DNA of 64,000 nt from Ascarosepion bandense (lineage: Eukaryota > Mollusca > Cephalopoda > Sepiida > Sepiidae). Of this stretch, positions 31,946 to 45,039 are shown one piece after another. The notes under the pieces are model-generated. The model saw only the letters and a program-made list of their open reading frames with translations. It was not told the DNA's origin and made no database searches. The stretch spans positions 1,314,001 through 1,378,000 of the forward strand of contig JBBBDQ010000403.1 of the NCBI GenBank assembly GCA_037127315.1. Direction: 5' to 3'. The position numbers and the translations under genes were made by a program. Each line of letters begins with the position of its first letter. Position 1 is the stretch's first letter.

Positions 31946-32412
31946 TAAAAGTTGGTATAGGCTTTCTTTCTTTTGGAGGATAAATAGGCTATTGCAGTAT
32001 GTGCTTCCAGTTTGACTAAAAGCAGTGGCTAAGAAAATTTACATATGTAAATGATGGAACATCATTGCTAGTAGAGATGAAATGAAATGGAGTAAATTTC
32101 AGCAAGGTGATATTTTCTTGTGTTTTTATATGACAATTAAACTAATTTGCAAAGGAGATAAAATACACTAGTATGCATCCCATATCTCTAAGACTACAAT
32201 ACAGCCGACAGAATCAGAATAAGCTCCCAGCCCCACTTTCACTTAAACATCATATCACCACAAATAAACCGTTTTCACCATTTAATTTTCATTCCAACTT
32301 TGTCACCCAATGAGAAGCACACAAAGCAGCTTCGAAATGCAAAAATATTTGTGTAGTGATACTATGAATTTATAAACCATTGTAACAACTATTACGATAT
32401 ATATATATATTC

Positions 32413-33740
32413 TTTTTAATCATTTCACCCCAAGCAAGGCATTCCACTGCCACTACTGCACAGGGGGTTACATAGGGGAAGGTGATGAGAAAGAGTGGTT
32501 AGATATAGGAAATATCAGAAGGAGGGTGATAGACAAGTAAGGATGTAGCTGGGAAGAGTGTTTGAGAGAATGAATGCAAGTTAGTGTGTTAGGAGGTGTC
32601 TATTGACCTTACATTTAAACTCCTGGAGGTTGTAGCTGTTGGGGAAGCAAATATGTGGAAGGGAATTCCACAGGCGGGAAGTGCAAGAAAAGAAGTTGTT
32701 AGAGTAGAAATTGCAGTTACATTTTATCAGTTTCACTGTAAAAGGGTGGGACCTAATTGCTAATCTAGTAACTCGGCAAATTAATACCTAGGGGGCACCA
32801 GTGATCTAAGTTCATCAGAGCAGAAGCCATGAAAGTATTTATAGAAGAGGCACAGGGAAGCCATGTCACGCCGGTAAGAGAGTGACTGCAGCCGGTCTGC
32901 CAAGTCGGTATCGATCACATTACAGACTCTTCGTTGTATTTTGTCAAGAACCCCGCGAAGAATAGCTGGGACACCTGATCAAATGTGGCAGCAATATTCA
33001 ATACACGGGCAGATGGTAGATTTATATATGTGCAGGATAGATTCAGATGGGAAAAACTGCCAGGCCTTGCACAGAGAACCGACTTTCATAGCAGTGGATT
33101 TAGCAATGGATTCGTTATAGTCTTTCCACTTGAGGTCCACTGAGAGTGTGAGGCCAAGAAGGTGTACTGTTTTACTCTCAGGGAGGCAGGCCTGTTCCAT
33201 GCTAATGGGAGGTAGGTGTGATTGTCTATGATGGTTAGTTGATAGTTGCTTCATTTTGGAAGCATTAAAATTCATGAGCCATTTCTTACCCCAGTCCACT
33301 ACAGTGAGGTTCGCTTTGTCGCCTACACCAGATTTTTGATCAAGGCGAGAGTAAACTGTAGTGTCATCAGTGTACATGCCTACTTGGGATCTTATGGCAT
33401 TGGAGAGATCATTAATGTAGATCAGAAAGAGAGTAGGACCTAGGATAGAGCCTTGAGGGACACCCGCGTTCGCATGGTAGTTTTGGGAGGCATGTCCGTT
33501 TAATACCACCTTCAATGTGCATTTAGAGAGGAAAGACTAGATTAGGTCAAACAAATGTCCAGTTATACCATAGCGCTGCAGTTTGCGTAGAAGGCCAGCA
33601 TGCCAGACTTTGTTGAACGCTTTAGAGATATCCAAGGCAACAGTTCGGGCTTCGCCATTCTTGTTGAGAGCCTGGTATATATACTTGGTGATGGTCATTA
33701 GCATATCAGCAATAGATCTGGTGAAGCGGAAATATAGCTG
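32413..33740 (-). mobile_element. CR1/jockey-like LINE, 5'-truncated, inactivated
   Basis: The longest copy of the family. On the minus strand it begins within the RT palm (TRSIADML, then VALDISKAFNKVWH at about 33630), continues through GVPQGSILGP and a YTDD catalytic box, then thumb (SLSVDLKW-like) and C-terminal regions. The 3' UTR ends CCTTGCTTGGGGTGAAATGA at about 32413. In-frame stops at about 33538 and 32980 and later frameshifts inactivate it. No endonuclease domain remains. Confidence 0.85.
32979..33515 (-). pseudogene. LINE reverse transcriptase fragment (178 codons open)
   Basis: The longest open piece of the LINE at 32413-33740: QGSILGP near residue 21, catalytic YTDD near 48 (first position usually F or Y, second usually A or V), and an HLLGLTLSVDLKW block near 118. 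The initiating Met is internal. It is bounded by stops that interrupt homologous sequence on both sides, so it is not a functional gene. Confidence 0.85.
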
Positions 33741-33779
33741 AAAAGAAAAAAGACATTAAAAATTTATCAATTAGAAATT

Positions 33780-34260
33780 GTGTGTATGAAAGATTAGTTT
33801 GGTTTGTTTTACAGCATATCAACACCTCGATGGGTAATTTAATGCCGACAAGAGTTTTACAATAGATTCATATAAATAGAATATACATTCTTTGTGAGAA
33901 ATCAGTTTATAAATCAAGTTTTAGATCATATTTTATTAACACAATTTTGTAAAGAGAGCTTTAACAAGAATCAAATGCTGTTAATATTTCTTTCTCTTCA
34001 AAACGAAATTTTCTGGAATTTTTTGTGTGTTTTCTCTCTCAAAAATTTCTTTCTCATAATATATATTTTTCAAAATGTACTGCTGGTAATATTTTTTTCC
34101 GTTTTATATTTTCTTGTAGATATGATAGTGTTATTTTAGATATGATAGTGTTAATATTTACATTTTCAAACAGATCAAACATGCTATCAGTAAAACTCTA
34201 TATGAAAAAGTTCAGTCACTCATGGAAAACATGAACCATGCTGGTGTTACTTCTAATGTA
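33780..34260 (+). repeat. Unclassified dispersed repeat 'X', copy 2
   Basis: Shares CATATCAAC, TTTAATGCCGACAAG, ATTCTTTGTGAGAAATCAG and GGTAATATTTTTTTCC with the minus-strand copy at 45040-45360 and partly with 29820-30350. It abuts the truncated 5' end of the LINE at 33740. Short ORFs inside are not conserved between copies. Confidence 0.55.
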
Positions 34261-34697
34261 TGCTAGAAGGAAAAGAGAAAGAAACAGGGTGTGTCCTGTT
34301 TTTATATCTGTTTAAAAGTGCCACCTAACAGCATTTTAGTGAATCTGGCAAAGCCATGTGGAGGTAACCCATAAGCCAAGTTGAGATGTTCTTAGACATA
34401 GCAGAATGAAAACAATTTATCCATGTAGATTAATTAAAGGGTTCATTTTGAAATTTACTAAATGTTTTTCTGCATCTATATATGGGAAGAAGGCCAGTGA
34501 GCAAAGTGGGGTAAACATGCTGATGGCATTAGTTTGATTGTAAATAACAAATTTGAACAATTAGTCATTTTGAGCTGTCAGCAGAATACAAACTTGAAAG
34601 ATTTATATAAAAAAAAACAAAAAAAAAACAGTATTTGAACCACCAAACTCTGGAATACTGTTCAGAGCATAATATAAAGTTCAGCAATCAGTTATAC

Positions 34698-34852
34698 CAG
34701 TATAACCCGGATATAAGAGAAATCCGGATATAAGAGAGATTTTCTCTGTTTCCAAATTAGAGCCTGTGGTAATGTATATAAAACAGACCGAACCCAGATA
34801 TAAGAGCACTTTTATCCGGTCCGGACAACTCTCTTATATCTGGGTTACACTG
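34698..34852. mobile_element. 155-bp MITE with about 22-bp TIRs (pogo/Tigger-like)
   Basis: Left end CAGTATAACCCGGATATAAG and right end, reverse-complemented, CAGTGTAACCCAGATATAAG differ at only two positions. Inner sequence has further internal repeats of GGATATAAGAG. A TA follows the right end, and a TA lies one base before the left end. TIRs starting CAGT with TA targets are typical of pogo/Tigger-type elements. It has no ORF. Confidence 0.8.
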
Positions 34853-36400
34853 TATTACTATTATAAACGTTTAGTCTGAAATTATTTTTTTTTTTTAAAA
34901 CTACAAAAAAAAAAATACCTAAAATTAAAATTTTGAATTTTGACAAATTACAAACTAAATAAAACATAGTACATAGTAAGAGCATGAAAATTCAGCTAAT
35001 GAGCAACATGAGTTTTAATTCCAAGCATGTAATTTTAATTGACACATTTTTAAGAATCCACAACAAACATTATGTAGTTCTTCAGTTACTCACTGAACTT
35101 TGTTGGAACTCTAAAAACTATACAACTTTGTTTCCTTGGCTTCAGTCTATGACAATTTGATTGAGTAACTTGAGTTTTTCTATAACTCTATATACTAATA
35201 TTCATTCATATTTAAAATAAAGAATAAAACTTCATTTTTTGCGAAAACATTAGCTCCTAAAACTTTTATATGGAAAAAAAAGTCTATATGCTGCATTACA
35301 GAAAATATGCAGAAATGAAAAGCAAAAAAAAAAAAAAAAAAAAAGCGTATATTAAAAATAAGAAAAGAAAAACAAGATTATACTTAGAATAATAGATAAA
35401 AAATTTATTTTAAGAAAGTATCAAACAAATTATTCCAGGAAAAACCTTTTTACACTTCTTTGCATTAGCCTTATATCCTGATTTTTTATTTTATGACGCC
35501 GTGCCTCTAGCTATGGAGAAATAAATAAAATAAGTTTCAAAAATTGGTTTTGGAAAGATGGAATTTATTTATATATTTTTATTATACTTTTGAAAAAATA
35601 TTTCTTTCCCTTAAAACTGGATAGAGACCAAATATTTTCAAATTTAAGAATGTCCTATTCTAAGAAATTTCAGAGAGTGAATGGGCTTGAAAGAGTTATC
35701 TGTTCATTTCGAAGAATAACTCGTGGAAATATTTGTCTTCGCAAGGAAAGACTTCAATAAAAATGTTCGAAAAAAATGCTTAAAGTTCAAAAATAATTAT
35801 TTAAGGGAGAGAATCAACGGAAAAAAGGCTGCTTACTACATTCGTCCGGATACATAAGGTATTCAATAAAAACTAAAAGATTTTCTCGACAAAAGTGTAA
35901 CTATTAAAAAAGTTAAAAAGAAAAACAGTTGCTATTTTAAGGCGACAGGAAGACCAGAAAATCTGAGTCTTAAATAAAAAATTTACTACAAAACCGGAAA
36001 CAGAGAAAGAACGAAAAAGACTAAAAAAAGATGAAGCTGTAAGTAAAAAAAAAAAAGCATCATGAGGCTAAAAATAAAAATATGGAAGTTTAACCAGGTT
36101 CGATGGATTGACAGAAAAGTACGAAAACTGGAAATGAGAAATACTAAAATAGGGCAAAGAAATAATGGGAGTAAAATTGTACGAAAGCAGGTTAAGAGAA
36201 GAGAATAAAAAACAGATAAATAAAATTATAAATAATAGCATAAATAAACAAAATAGTCTGTGTGATGAAAAAAAAAAAGCAATGAGTTTGTGTGAGAGAA
36301 AGAGAAAGAATAAGTAAAAAAGTAAGTAAGTGCATAGAGAGAAGGCAAAATAGAGAGACTATGAGATAATAGAGAGGAAGTAGAAGAGTGCGTGTTTGTG
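34853..36400. other. TE-poor, purine-rich sequence upstream of the lamin exon
   Basis: AT-rich, with poly(A) near 35322-35344. From about 36000 to 36390 the plus strand is strongly purine-biased (A and G runs). No TE, exon or hairpin was recognised. Confidence 0.55.
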
Positions 36401-36480
36401 TACCGGCTTGGGTCACGTGAGCATTGGTAAGGCGCGCACGTTGCCGGCCATATTGCTCTATCACAACCCGTAGGTTTAGT
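36400..36480 (+). promoter_or_regulatory. Candidate lamin promoter
   Basis: A CpG-containing patch in AT-rich DNA with a CACGTG E-box (about 36413), ATTGG (inverted CCAAT, about 36423), GCGCGC and a YY1-like GGCCATATTG (about 36445). It lies about 300 bp upstream of the lamin start codon. Motif content is typical of housekeeping promoters; there is no clear TATA box. Assignment is by position and motifs only. Confidence 0.4.
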
Positions 36481-36564
36481 TACCTCATCATTTCTGTTAA
36501 GCACCTTTGCCGATAATACCACGTACAACACCTCTCTTAACATAACAGGGGTCATTGATTCCAG
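36480..36564 (+). other. Candidate non-coding first exon of the lamin gene
   Basis: The stretch ends in CCAG|GTAATT at 36564/36565, a reasonable splice donor. A pyrimidine-rich acceptor (CTCTCTTCTTCTTTTAAG) ends at 36694, giving a 130-nt intron in the 5' UTR. Transcription could instead run straight through. Confidence 0.3.
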
Positions 36565-36694
36565 GTAATTGTTAAGTCTATATCTACAAATATATACTTA
36601 TAGATGTTTATAACGTAGACACTTTTAATACCTCAAACGAATAGCAAGATCGCTTGACCAAAAAAAAATTATTTCTCTCTCTTCTTCTTTTAAG

Positions 36695-37130
36695 GAGTCA
36701 GAAAGCGACAAGTAAAAATGACGAGCAGAATGTCCCGTAAAGTGACCACTACAACCGTGACCACCGATTCTCCCGGTGTGTCGGGTAGTTCGTCGTCCCA
36801 AACTGCTTATACATCTCCACGCCGGAGTAGGGCCCCATCTCCGGCCAGACTTACTCGGATTCAAGAGAAAGAGGAGCTGCAATCCCTTAATGACCGGTTG
36901 GCTAACTATATTGACCGGGTTCGATACCTGGAAGGGGAAAATAGCCGTCTTATGGTTCAGGTTAAATCGTCCGAAGAAACTGTTTCCCGTGAGGTGACCA
37001 ATATCAAGTCCTTGTATGAGTCCGAACTTGGAGATGCGCGGAAACTACTCGATGAAATGGCCAAGGAGAAAGCCCGTTTACAAATTGAGTCTGGAAAATA
37101 CAAAGCAGAAGCTGATGAGTGGATGAGCAA
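36695..37130 (+). other. Lamin exon with splice sites
   Basis: Predicted limits: polypyrimidine tract and AG at 36693-36694; donor CAA|GTAAGA at 37130/37131, a near-consensus metazoan 5' splice site. The exon starts with 23 nt of 5' UTR (36695-36717). The coding part is 413 nt, so the intron is in phase 2. Vertebrate lamin genes also have a phase-2 intron near the start of coil 1B, which supports this boundary. Confidence 0.7.
36718..37130 (+). CDS. lmn: Nuclear lamin, first coding exon (head, coil 1A, start of coil 1B)
   Basis: Lamins are nuclear intermediate filaments that polymerise under the inner nuclear membrane and support nuclear shape and chromatin anchorage. About 137 codons are visible. 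A Ser/Thr/Pro/Arg-rich head (residues 1-48) ends with SPARL at 41-45, the conserved mitotic Cdk1 site before the rod. Coil 1A follows (about 50-80), with the intermediate-filament signature [16 protein letters not shown] at 57-72. The linker and first heptads of coil 1B ([13 protein letters not shown]) are next. The frame runs one codon past the donor before a stop that is intronic. The rest of the rod, NLS, Ig-fold tail and CaaX box must lie beyond the window. The head is slightly longer than in vertebrate lamins. Start choice: the first ATG of the frame, with A at -3; a second Met is at codon 5. Confidence 0.95.
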
Positions 37131-40100
37131 GTAAGAAAAAAATTATTTATTTACACAGTTTGTTTATATATAATGTTGGGAAAATGAAACCGCAGTTTGC
37201 GGCATTTTTTCCTATTCAGGTTTTAAATATTTAAGTATAAAAAATTCGATTTAGATCATTAAAAAAATAAATAAAAAAGCTTAATTTTAATTTCATGAAG
37301 TAAATAAAATATTTTGCATTTTTTTTTTTTTTTTTTAGCCGAATTTGCTTAAATATTTTTTAAGTTTTTCTTTTTCTTCCAGACATTTTCAAACTTTTAG
37401 TTCAAAAACTAAAATTTAAAAGTAAGACAGCTTAATATCTGATCTGATCATACAAAAATGTTGAATTTTTTAATAAATTTCATCCACTTAATATTTATCT
37501 AATTTAATTTATTTATGTTTTTAAATTGATTTTTTTTATGTGATTGGAATTTCGTTTTTTTTTTTGTTTTTTTTGTTTTTTTTGTGATAGTCTTACTCTT
37601 GTGACTGTTGGAACATCGTAAAAAAACAGCCAAAGTAATTAAATTAATTATGTCGTTGAATTCCCTTAAAAGTAAAACTTCTTCAGGAGTAATTTTCATT
37701 TGTTTATTTTAAGACGTAAAATAAAAACCTTGTTAATGTTATGTTAGGTATGCCATTTTTTTATTTTTTTTATTTTTTATAGCTTAGGGTGGGATAAATA
37801 TGCGTGTGTACAACTACTGTAAGTGTACTGTAAAAATATTAATTCATAAACTTTTTAATTATTATTTGGTATTTTTTTTATTCTCTTAGTTTTTTATTTT
37901 ATTTTATTTTTTTAATGTAAATTTAAAATTAATTTTCGTGTTTGTGTAGAGAACGATTGGATGATATATGAATGACGTGATGACTATTTCGCTGGTTAAA
38001 TCACGCAGCAGCACTGGTAGTACTACTCAGTACTGTAATGCTAGAAGAGAGAGTACTGCTGGTAGTTTTTTTTTTATATTTATTACATGATTTCTAATAA
38101 TAACGAAAGAAAAAGTATTCTTTTCAAGAGTTAAGAGGAAAATTGACCAAATTAAGCAAGTAGCATGACAATTTTTTAAAATGCTATATGTATTTTTAAA
38201 AAAATAACCATTTTTTTTTTTTTTTTTTTTTTACTCTTCATTCGCTTTGGTTTGTTGATCATCATAATAAAAGTAAAAAGTCCAATATATAACCTAATCA
38301 AGAAAAATAATCTTTTCTTTTTGTTTTTTGTTCCTTGACCTTTCCTTTGAAAATCACAATAGGCACTTTGTAAGCAATTCACTTTTTTAGTCATTTAAGG
38401 TTTTGAATATGAGATTGTTATCGTTGAATTTACAGATTCCTTTAATAAACACTTTAAACATAAATGAACAAATAATTCTTAATAGCATTGTATAATTAAG
38501 AATTTATATGTTCACGTATTTATTTATTTTATTTTTTTAGTGTAAATATTTTTTAAATAAGAAATTTAATCTTTCAATTGATTGACATTTTCAGCCAATC
38601 AGAAAGTATCACTGGCAAACCAAACTTTTGATATATTTTTTTTAAGGGCGTGTACCTTGAAAAATTCTTTTTTCACCCTATCACTCTTTGATTCTGTCAA
38701 TCCTATTTACTGTATCAAATTGTTGTTTTCTCAAATTTTAGTATTAAAGTAGAAGTCTTTAGTCATCTCGTTTCTTTTTTTTTTATGTTCTTATTAACCA
38801 GACATACAGACAGGAGAAATGTTCCCATATTTACAAAGGGCCAGAATAAAAAAAATATTCATAGAGTATTTTAAAATGCAAAATAAGTTTTGGCACTATT
38901 ACGATTTAAAAATAAGTTTACCAGAAAAAACTGTCACTTCATAAGTTCATTAGTTACTAATGATTTATTTTAGTAGAAAAGGTCTGCTCGTTCAAAACTT
39001 CAGAATCTTTTTGTTAATCTTTCTGAAAACTAGGTCGAATATTCAGAACTTTTCTCTTTTTTAATTCCATAACATTGATACTCACCAACACTCAACAGGT
39101 AGTTCATCATCCTGTTGTTTTTTGTTCCAAAGAAAAAAATCTCACCTTGAAACAATGTCATTTTTCATTTGGTCATAATGTTGATTTCTGAGAAAAAACG
39201 TTATTTGCATTATTATTATTATCTTATTCTTTTTAGTTTTGATGGTACTTAAAAGGGGGTTCCAATATTAGTACATAGTAACTATCCGTAAATTAAATAT
39301 TTATTTTACACAGTATCTAGCTTGCCGTTGGTCGGTCAGATTTTTCCCTCCAAATATTTTTAATCGTATAAAAAAAAAAAAGTCTCGTAACCCGTTTTGG
39401 AAGAAAACAAAAAGTGGGTCGCAAATTGTTATCAATAATTAATGAAGATTTTTCAATTTTCACTTTTGAAAAGTGAAAAACAGAAATTAAATCATTTTAA
39501 TTTATCGACCTTCTTTCACCCTTTTTTGTAAATAAATAAAAAATCAACCCCAAGAACATTGATTTTTTTTTTCTTTAAATAGTGATTAAGAACCAAGATT
39601 TTTGTCATTTAGCAACATATTTTTCTTGTTTTTCTCTGAGAAGGAATGGATCGGAATCGGATTGATTTCTTTCTTAAAAGTTTTTTGAAGGCACCTTTTA
39701 TTTTTTTTTTCCAAAAACGTTAGCATCGCACAAAGTTTTTCACTGAAAACAAAAATTATCTGAACTTTTTTTTCTAGTAATAATTATAAAAGTTTATTTG
39801 TAAATAAGATTTATTTTTGTTTATCGTAGAGTAGACTAGTAAAAACTATTGGTGCTTGCCAATGATGAGCCTTTCGAAATATGGCTTTTTATTGAATTAG
39901 CAAAGAATCTTTTATTGATTGGATGACAGTAAAACATAAACATTCTCATCCACACACCACATGTGACGAAAAAGACACGCAAATAATGAAAGGAGTGTAA
40001 CTTTTTAATTTTTTAATTAAAAGAAAAAGGTACTTTTACTTTAATAATGATTCATTTTTATTTCTACCGAAGAAAAATAAAAATCGATTAATCATTATAT

Positions 40101-40487
40101 TTTTCACTTGCCGTTTTAAAATAACTCCATCATTTATTTGTTGTGACAATCGTCGGAAAAACATTACGTCATCTTATTTCACGTTGGACCACTCTTTCAG
40201 ACAAATACCGATTTTTCAAAACCATATAAATCGTAAAGTTTCAAGTTATTTTAAATATTTTTTTTAGATTATGAAAGGAATCTGAAAATTTATTTATATT
40301 TTTATTACTCTCTCTCTCTTTCTCTCTTTATATCATTTGTTTTATTTTAAAAATATAAACTTTTACTTTAATAAATAGATAAATTGTTTATCTTTCTTAC
40401 TTTTGTGAAAATGAGTATTTAAAGTATTTGTCAACTTTGACATCGTGTCATCTGTCAGAGCATATTAGCGACGGACCCAAAGGAGAC

Positions 40488-40830
40488 TACTACTACCACC
40501 TTTTAATATTTTTTTTTTAGTGCAATCTTATCGATTACATCCTAAAACTTTCCGACTGACAAAAAAAAATTGGAAAAAATTTCAATATTTAAACAATTTT
40601 AGGGGAGGGTTCAGTTTTTCATACAACGTTATGGTAAATCGATCCTCCATTTTGGAATTACTCGTCGTACATTACCACCACCTGTAAATTGGTTGAATAT
40701 TGATTTTTTTTTTTTCAGTGCAGTCTTATCGATTAAACCCTAAACTTTCCGATTGACAAAACTTTTGTAAAAATTTCAACATTTAAACAATTTAATTTTT
40801 TTTTTCATACAACCTTAGTAAATCGAGCTT
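40488..40830. repeat. Two-copy tandem duplication, about 185-bp period
   Basis: Two diverged units share, in order, a T run, AGTGCA(A/G)TCTTATCGATTA, CCTAAA, CTTTCCGA(C/T)TGACAAA, ATTTAAACAATTT and TTTTTCATACAAC. The first starts near 40510 and the second near 40695. No coding potential. Confidence 0.7.
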
Positions 40831-41514
40831 GTGCAACTAACTTTTATGCTTGCGCATATCCAACAACTGAATCCTTTGCGAAATTTTTGCGAAAGCCATT
40901 CTTAGAGTTTCCTAGGAAGGTGTCATCGTAAGAACTAAAAACTTGCAAAAAACAAAAACGAGCAACAACTCGTCTCCCAAAAAAACTAAACAAAGCAACA
41001 GGTCCGCCATAGTAGCAATTCCCTTTTTTTTGAGCTTGTCATGCATGTGTGAAAGCTCATGCAATATAGGCAATTCTATTCCTGATTTCGCTAAGAAGAT
41101 ACATCTTTTTTAGATTGAAATAATTAAGTAAAATTTCACTGCAACTTTGTATATAGATTTTATGCACGTAAATCTTTTAATTCTTTTTATTACCTTTTTT
41201 TGATTGTTCAGTTCCTCTTCTAGGTTATACCGGGGTTGAAATGTTACTTCATATGACTTTCTGAGATTCAATTTTTAACAAATTAATAAGTGTTGAACTT
41301 CAGTGCAGCTAGAAAAAATGCGCTTCAATTTCTTTATTGGTACCTTAATTTCAATCATTTGATTATTTTTATTTTAAATCTCAAATTAGTTTTTCATGCC
41401 CCGACACCGGTACTTACAGGAAAATTGTAATGGTAAAAAAATCCTTCAATAAATTAAACAAAAAAGAAATAGGATTTTTTTTTTTTTTAGAAACAAAAAG
41501 TGTGCCAAACTGCT

Positions 41515-41850
41515 TATACCATCCTTCTCTATATGGTAGTCATGTAAGAACTTGAATCAACGGAGATATGGTTCGACAAAATGCTAAGAACATAAATGGA
41601 TCATGTGAGCAGCAAGAAAGTTTTTAAGAAAAATACGGTAGTCATAAAACAATACTTTGTGGAATCAGAAAGTAACGGATGAAGCTTCTGGGACACAATG
41701 AGGAAAGAGGGCTTGAAGAATTTGGCAGTTACAGGACATTTGAAACGACCTGGTACAAATGGAAGACAAAACAGGACTGGTAGTCACAGTAAGAATCAAA
41801 GATTGGGAAGTTGTGGAGAACCATGGTGCCTCACGTCATTGAAGGAATAA
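41515..41850 (+). pseudogene. Diverged LINE 3'-end fragment
   Basis: The plus-strand frame near 41690-41850 reads RKEGLENLAVTGH and later KNQRLG, matching the LINE end at 246-536 (RKG, TGH, KDRNLG). The GAA tail is not preserved. Upstream sequence from 41515 is probably the same element but decayed. Confidence 0.5.
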
Positions 41851-43423
41851 CAAATAGACATTTTAAAGAGCTTATAAATATAAATAAGTGTAGTTTGGTT
41901 TGTTTTTTAATTTTTGGTAAGTGGCAGTTATGTCCCTTGATAAAGTGAGCGGTTTTATTTTAAAAAAAAAAACATTTTCAATTTGAAATTCGTTTAACAT
42001 TGATGTCGGGCCGGGGAAGTTATTGTATTTCTTATGAATTAGGTTCGCTAGATATTGTTATTTTTTTAAATTATACGAATTAAAATAAATCATGCACAAA
42101 CTTTTCACTAGGCATATTTTTTATCTTGAAGTTAATTTTAAAACTTAAGGAATGTGAGAAAAACTTCATATTTTTTAAAATTTCATCGTGATTTTTATTT
42201 TATTTGAATAGTTACTTGGTAAAATGAAAGAAATACTAAGAAAAGATGCTCTAATCTAAAAAAAAAAATCACAAAATCCAAAGCTAAGCTGATTACATTT
42301 GTCACTTTCAGCATGTGATCTAAGTCAGAAATCTACATGCCGAATGTGATCTGAGAAAATGTGAAAATAAAAGAATAATAAATTAAAAAGAAACGAAGTA
42401 TTCTTCACCCCCAAGAACCTAAACAGTTCAAAAATTTATTTTGTTTTTACTACGTCGTCGTAAAATAATTTCCTGGTCATAATGCATCTTTAAAACTTTA
42501 CTTTTTTGTAGATCATATTCTGAAGAATATATAGCACGTTGAAACAGCACCCACTTTTTTCTGTTAATTTTTTTTTTTAAAGAACTTGTATAAATGACCT
42601 TTCTTCTTAAAGGTCATTTTGTTCCATTGAGCTCGTTCAAAGAATCTTGTTATTTAGATACAAATGAGAAAAAAAAAACTTTTTAGTTAACCCCTTAGAT
42701 TTTTTCCCATGTTCTTACCCATGAATTGTCCGTCCGTCCGTCCTTCCTACACTATTTTTATTTTTAACGTTGATCTCATAAAAAGTACTTAGCTTTTCCT
42801 GTGTATTTGAATAACTGGCTATGTCAACTTTTTTAACAGTTTAAAAATTAAAGTATTTGTAAAATAATGTCCCTCGTTTAAAAAGTAAAGTTGAGTTTCG
42901 TGTTGTTTGAAAAGATGTATAAAATAAAAAAGTTTTACTTAGAATTTAATTTTGAAGGCAAATTACTGACTTTATCCGCCCCCCACATTTGACTAAAGAG
43001 TGTTTATTTCAATGGCAGCTGCACGTGGGATAATCGGCTTTTTTCTATTTGAAACAGATGTTTGTGCATTTAAAACAGTTAATCATTTAATCTGTTCAAC
43101 AGATTCTGTAAATAATTTCGAAGATTGTGTATCTAAGGAGGATTTTTAAAATACTTTTTTTGTTTGCTGCATTCACAGATGAAATAACTTATAATTACTG
43201 TCCAACGTTATTTAATTCAACTTTTATTTTATAGCTTTTTCTTTTTTTTTTTTTTTTTTTGAGCACGTTTTGGAAAACCAGTAACGATTTATCACTCGCT
43301 TACTAGGTAACTTGAATTTCTTCAAAAAAAAAAAAAAATCATCATCCATTGAAAACGTAATAAAAAATAACAATATGAAATTTAATTTATTTGTATCCTA
43401 AGTGGTCTAAGAGTACCCGGTCT

Positions 43424-44835
43424 AAGTACCTCCACAAAAACAAAATCGCTGAAAAAAGAACCCAAACTTAATAAAAAATAACTAACTTTTTTAATCAAAA
43501 GTCATCAAAACGTTTATTAGGAAAGATGAAAGTAATTTTTTAATTATTATTTTTTTAAATCCCTTCTGACACTTTCGAAATTTCGATAAAAAAAAGATCT
43601 TGTTTTGATCCCCCCCCCCCCTTTAGCGGGTAGCCAAATTGTTACGAGAGTTTACAATGGAAAACCGTAACGTAATAAACTTTTCTTTTTTTTTTTTTTT
43701 TTTTTTTCCGGTGACAAACATTAATTTGGAAAATATTGCAAAAATCAAATAATTGTCGAATTTTAATGAAACTTTCAGGGCTTATTCACGGATGAATTAA
43801 ATTATTTTTAAAATTATTTTTCAAAAAAATTTTTTTTTTTACATTCGTTACCTTGCCTCCACGTAAATTCAAGAAATTTTAAGAAATTTAATTTTGTTGG
43901 GAATATTGGTCTTATTAGTTAAACGCAAGACGCATTGGGTTAACATTTTGCCTCTATTTCCAAAAATCTGCTCCTAATATAGTAAGATAAAAAATGCAAT
44001 AAAATTGACATTATTTAATTTTATAAGCTTTTAATTGCTTTAATAAATTATATATTAAGGACATTATAGTCTGAATAAAAAATATTTTTTAATAATGAAA
44101 TTTAAATTTTTTTTTAATTATAATAATTTATAAAGTTTTTAAAATATTTCAAAGATTTATTTACTAATCAAAAATTCAAGTTTAATACAAATCGCCATGT
44201 CTTCGTATTTTTTAAAATAATTTTTAATATTGTATTTGAAGTTTTTTTTATGGTAATTTCTGTGTATATTAAAAGGTTATGTTTCACGGTTTCTTCCCCT
44301 TACAGGAAAGAAATTTGTACAATTATATCACTTGCAATTGCCATACATTTATCTTATCTCTCATCTATGAAGCTGTCATCACATTTCAAATATGGGAGGG
44401 ATGTGTGGGAAGGTCAAAAAGTTCAACTTTGTGTTTGAGAAATAGTTTTATTTCTAAATTCCATGCTATAAATTAGTAATACTTGTGTAAATCAGATTAA
44501 TTTAACATTAAATTTGCTAATTATCTAAAATCATGTGTCAGATGTATATTTTATTTTTGCAAGATTTTTAAAACTGAGAATTAACTTTTGTTTATAAATG
44601 TGTCGATCACTAAAAAATATCCGAACAATTAAAAAAAATCTTAAAATTTTAGATTCCAATCAATATATTCTGTTTTATATATGCCACAGTATTTTGCTTA
44701 CTGGAAATAGTAAATAATTTGATCATTTAGCTTTCAATTAAAACTAAAAAAAAAAAAGGGGGGGGGGTTCAAGAAAACTTTTATTTTTAAAAATTCAATT
44801 TAAAATTTAGTGCTCAAAAATGAGTGGAGGTACCT
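43424..44835 (-). mobile_element. AT-rich TIR element (GGTACCTCC family), complete
   Basis: About 1.41 kb, with ends AAGTACCTCCAC (43424) and GTGGAGGTACCT (ending 44835). Internal landmarks appear in reverse of the 51363 copy: GAAACTTTCAGGGCTTATTC, AAAAAATGCAATAAAA, TATTTTGCTTACTGGAAATA and TAGCTTTCAATTAAAA. A stretch at about 44260-44440 carries 60-codon ORFs not shared with other copies. No transposase. Confidence 0.72.
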
Positions 44836-44901
44836 AAAACAGTGTTGTAAAATTTATTTCAGCACTGTTTATTTTCAAATTTTAGCATTTCAAAATGAAG
44901 T

Positions 44902-44941
<40 letters not shown>

Positions 44942-45039
44942 TTATGCAATAGAAAGATAAAATAAAAATTGCCAAAATAATATATTGTGGGGAATTTTAC
45001 TAAGATTTTAAAATTGTAATTGCTGTTGTTTTTACAGAT

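Noticed and set aside
36226..36555. 109-codon ORF antisense to the lamin upstream region
   Set aside because: Overlaps the candidate promoter and the purine-rich tract; no domain visible.
44250..44476. Two overlapping 60-codon ORFs inside the TIR element
   Set aside because: Not shared with other copies of the element and without domain; likely chance.
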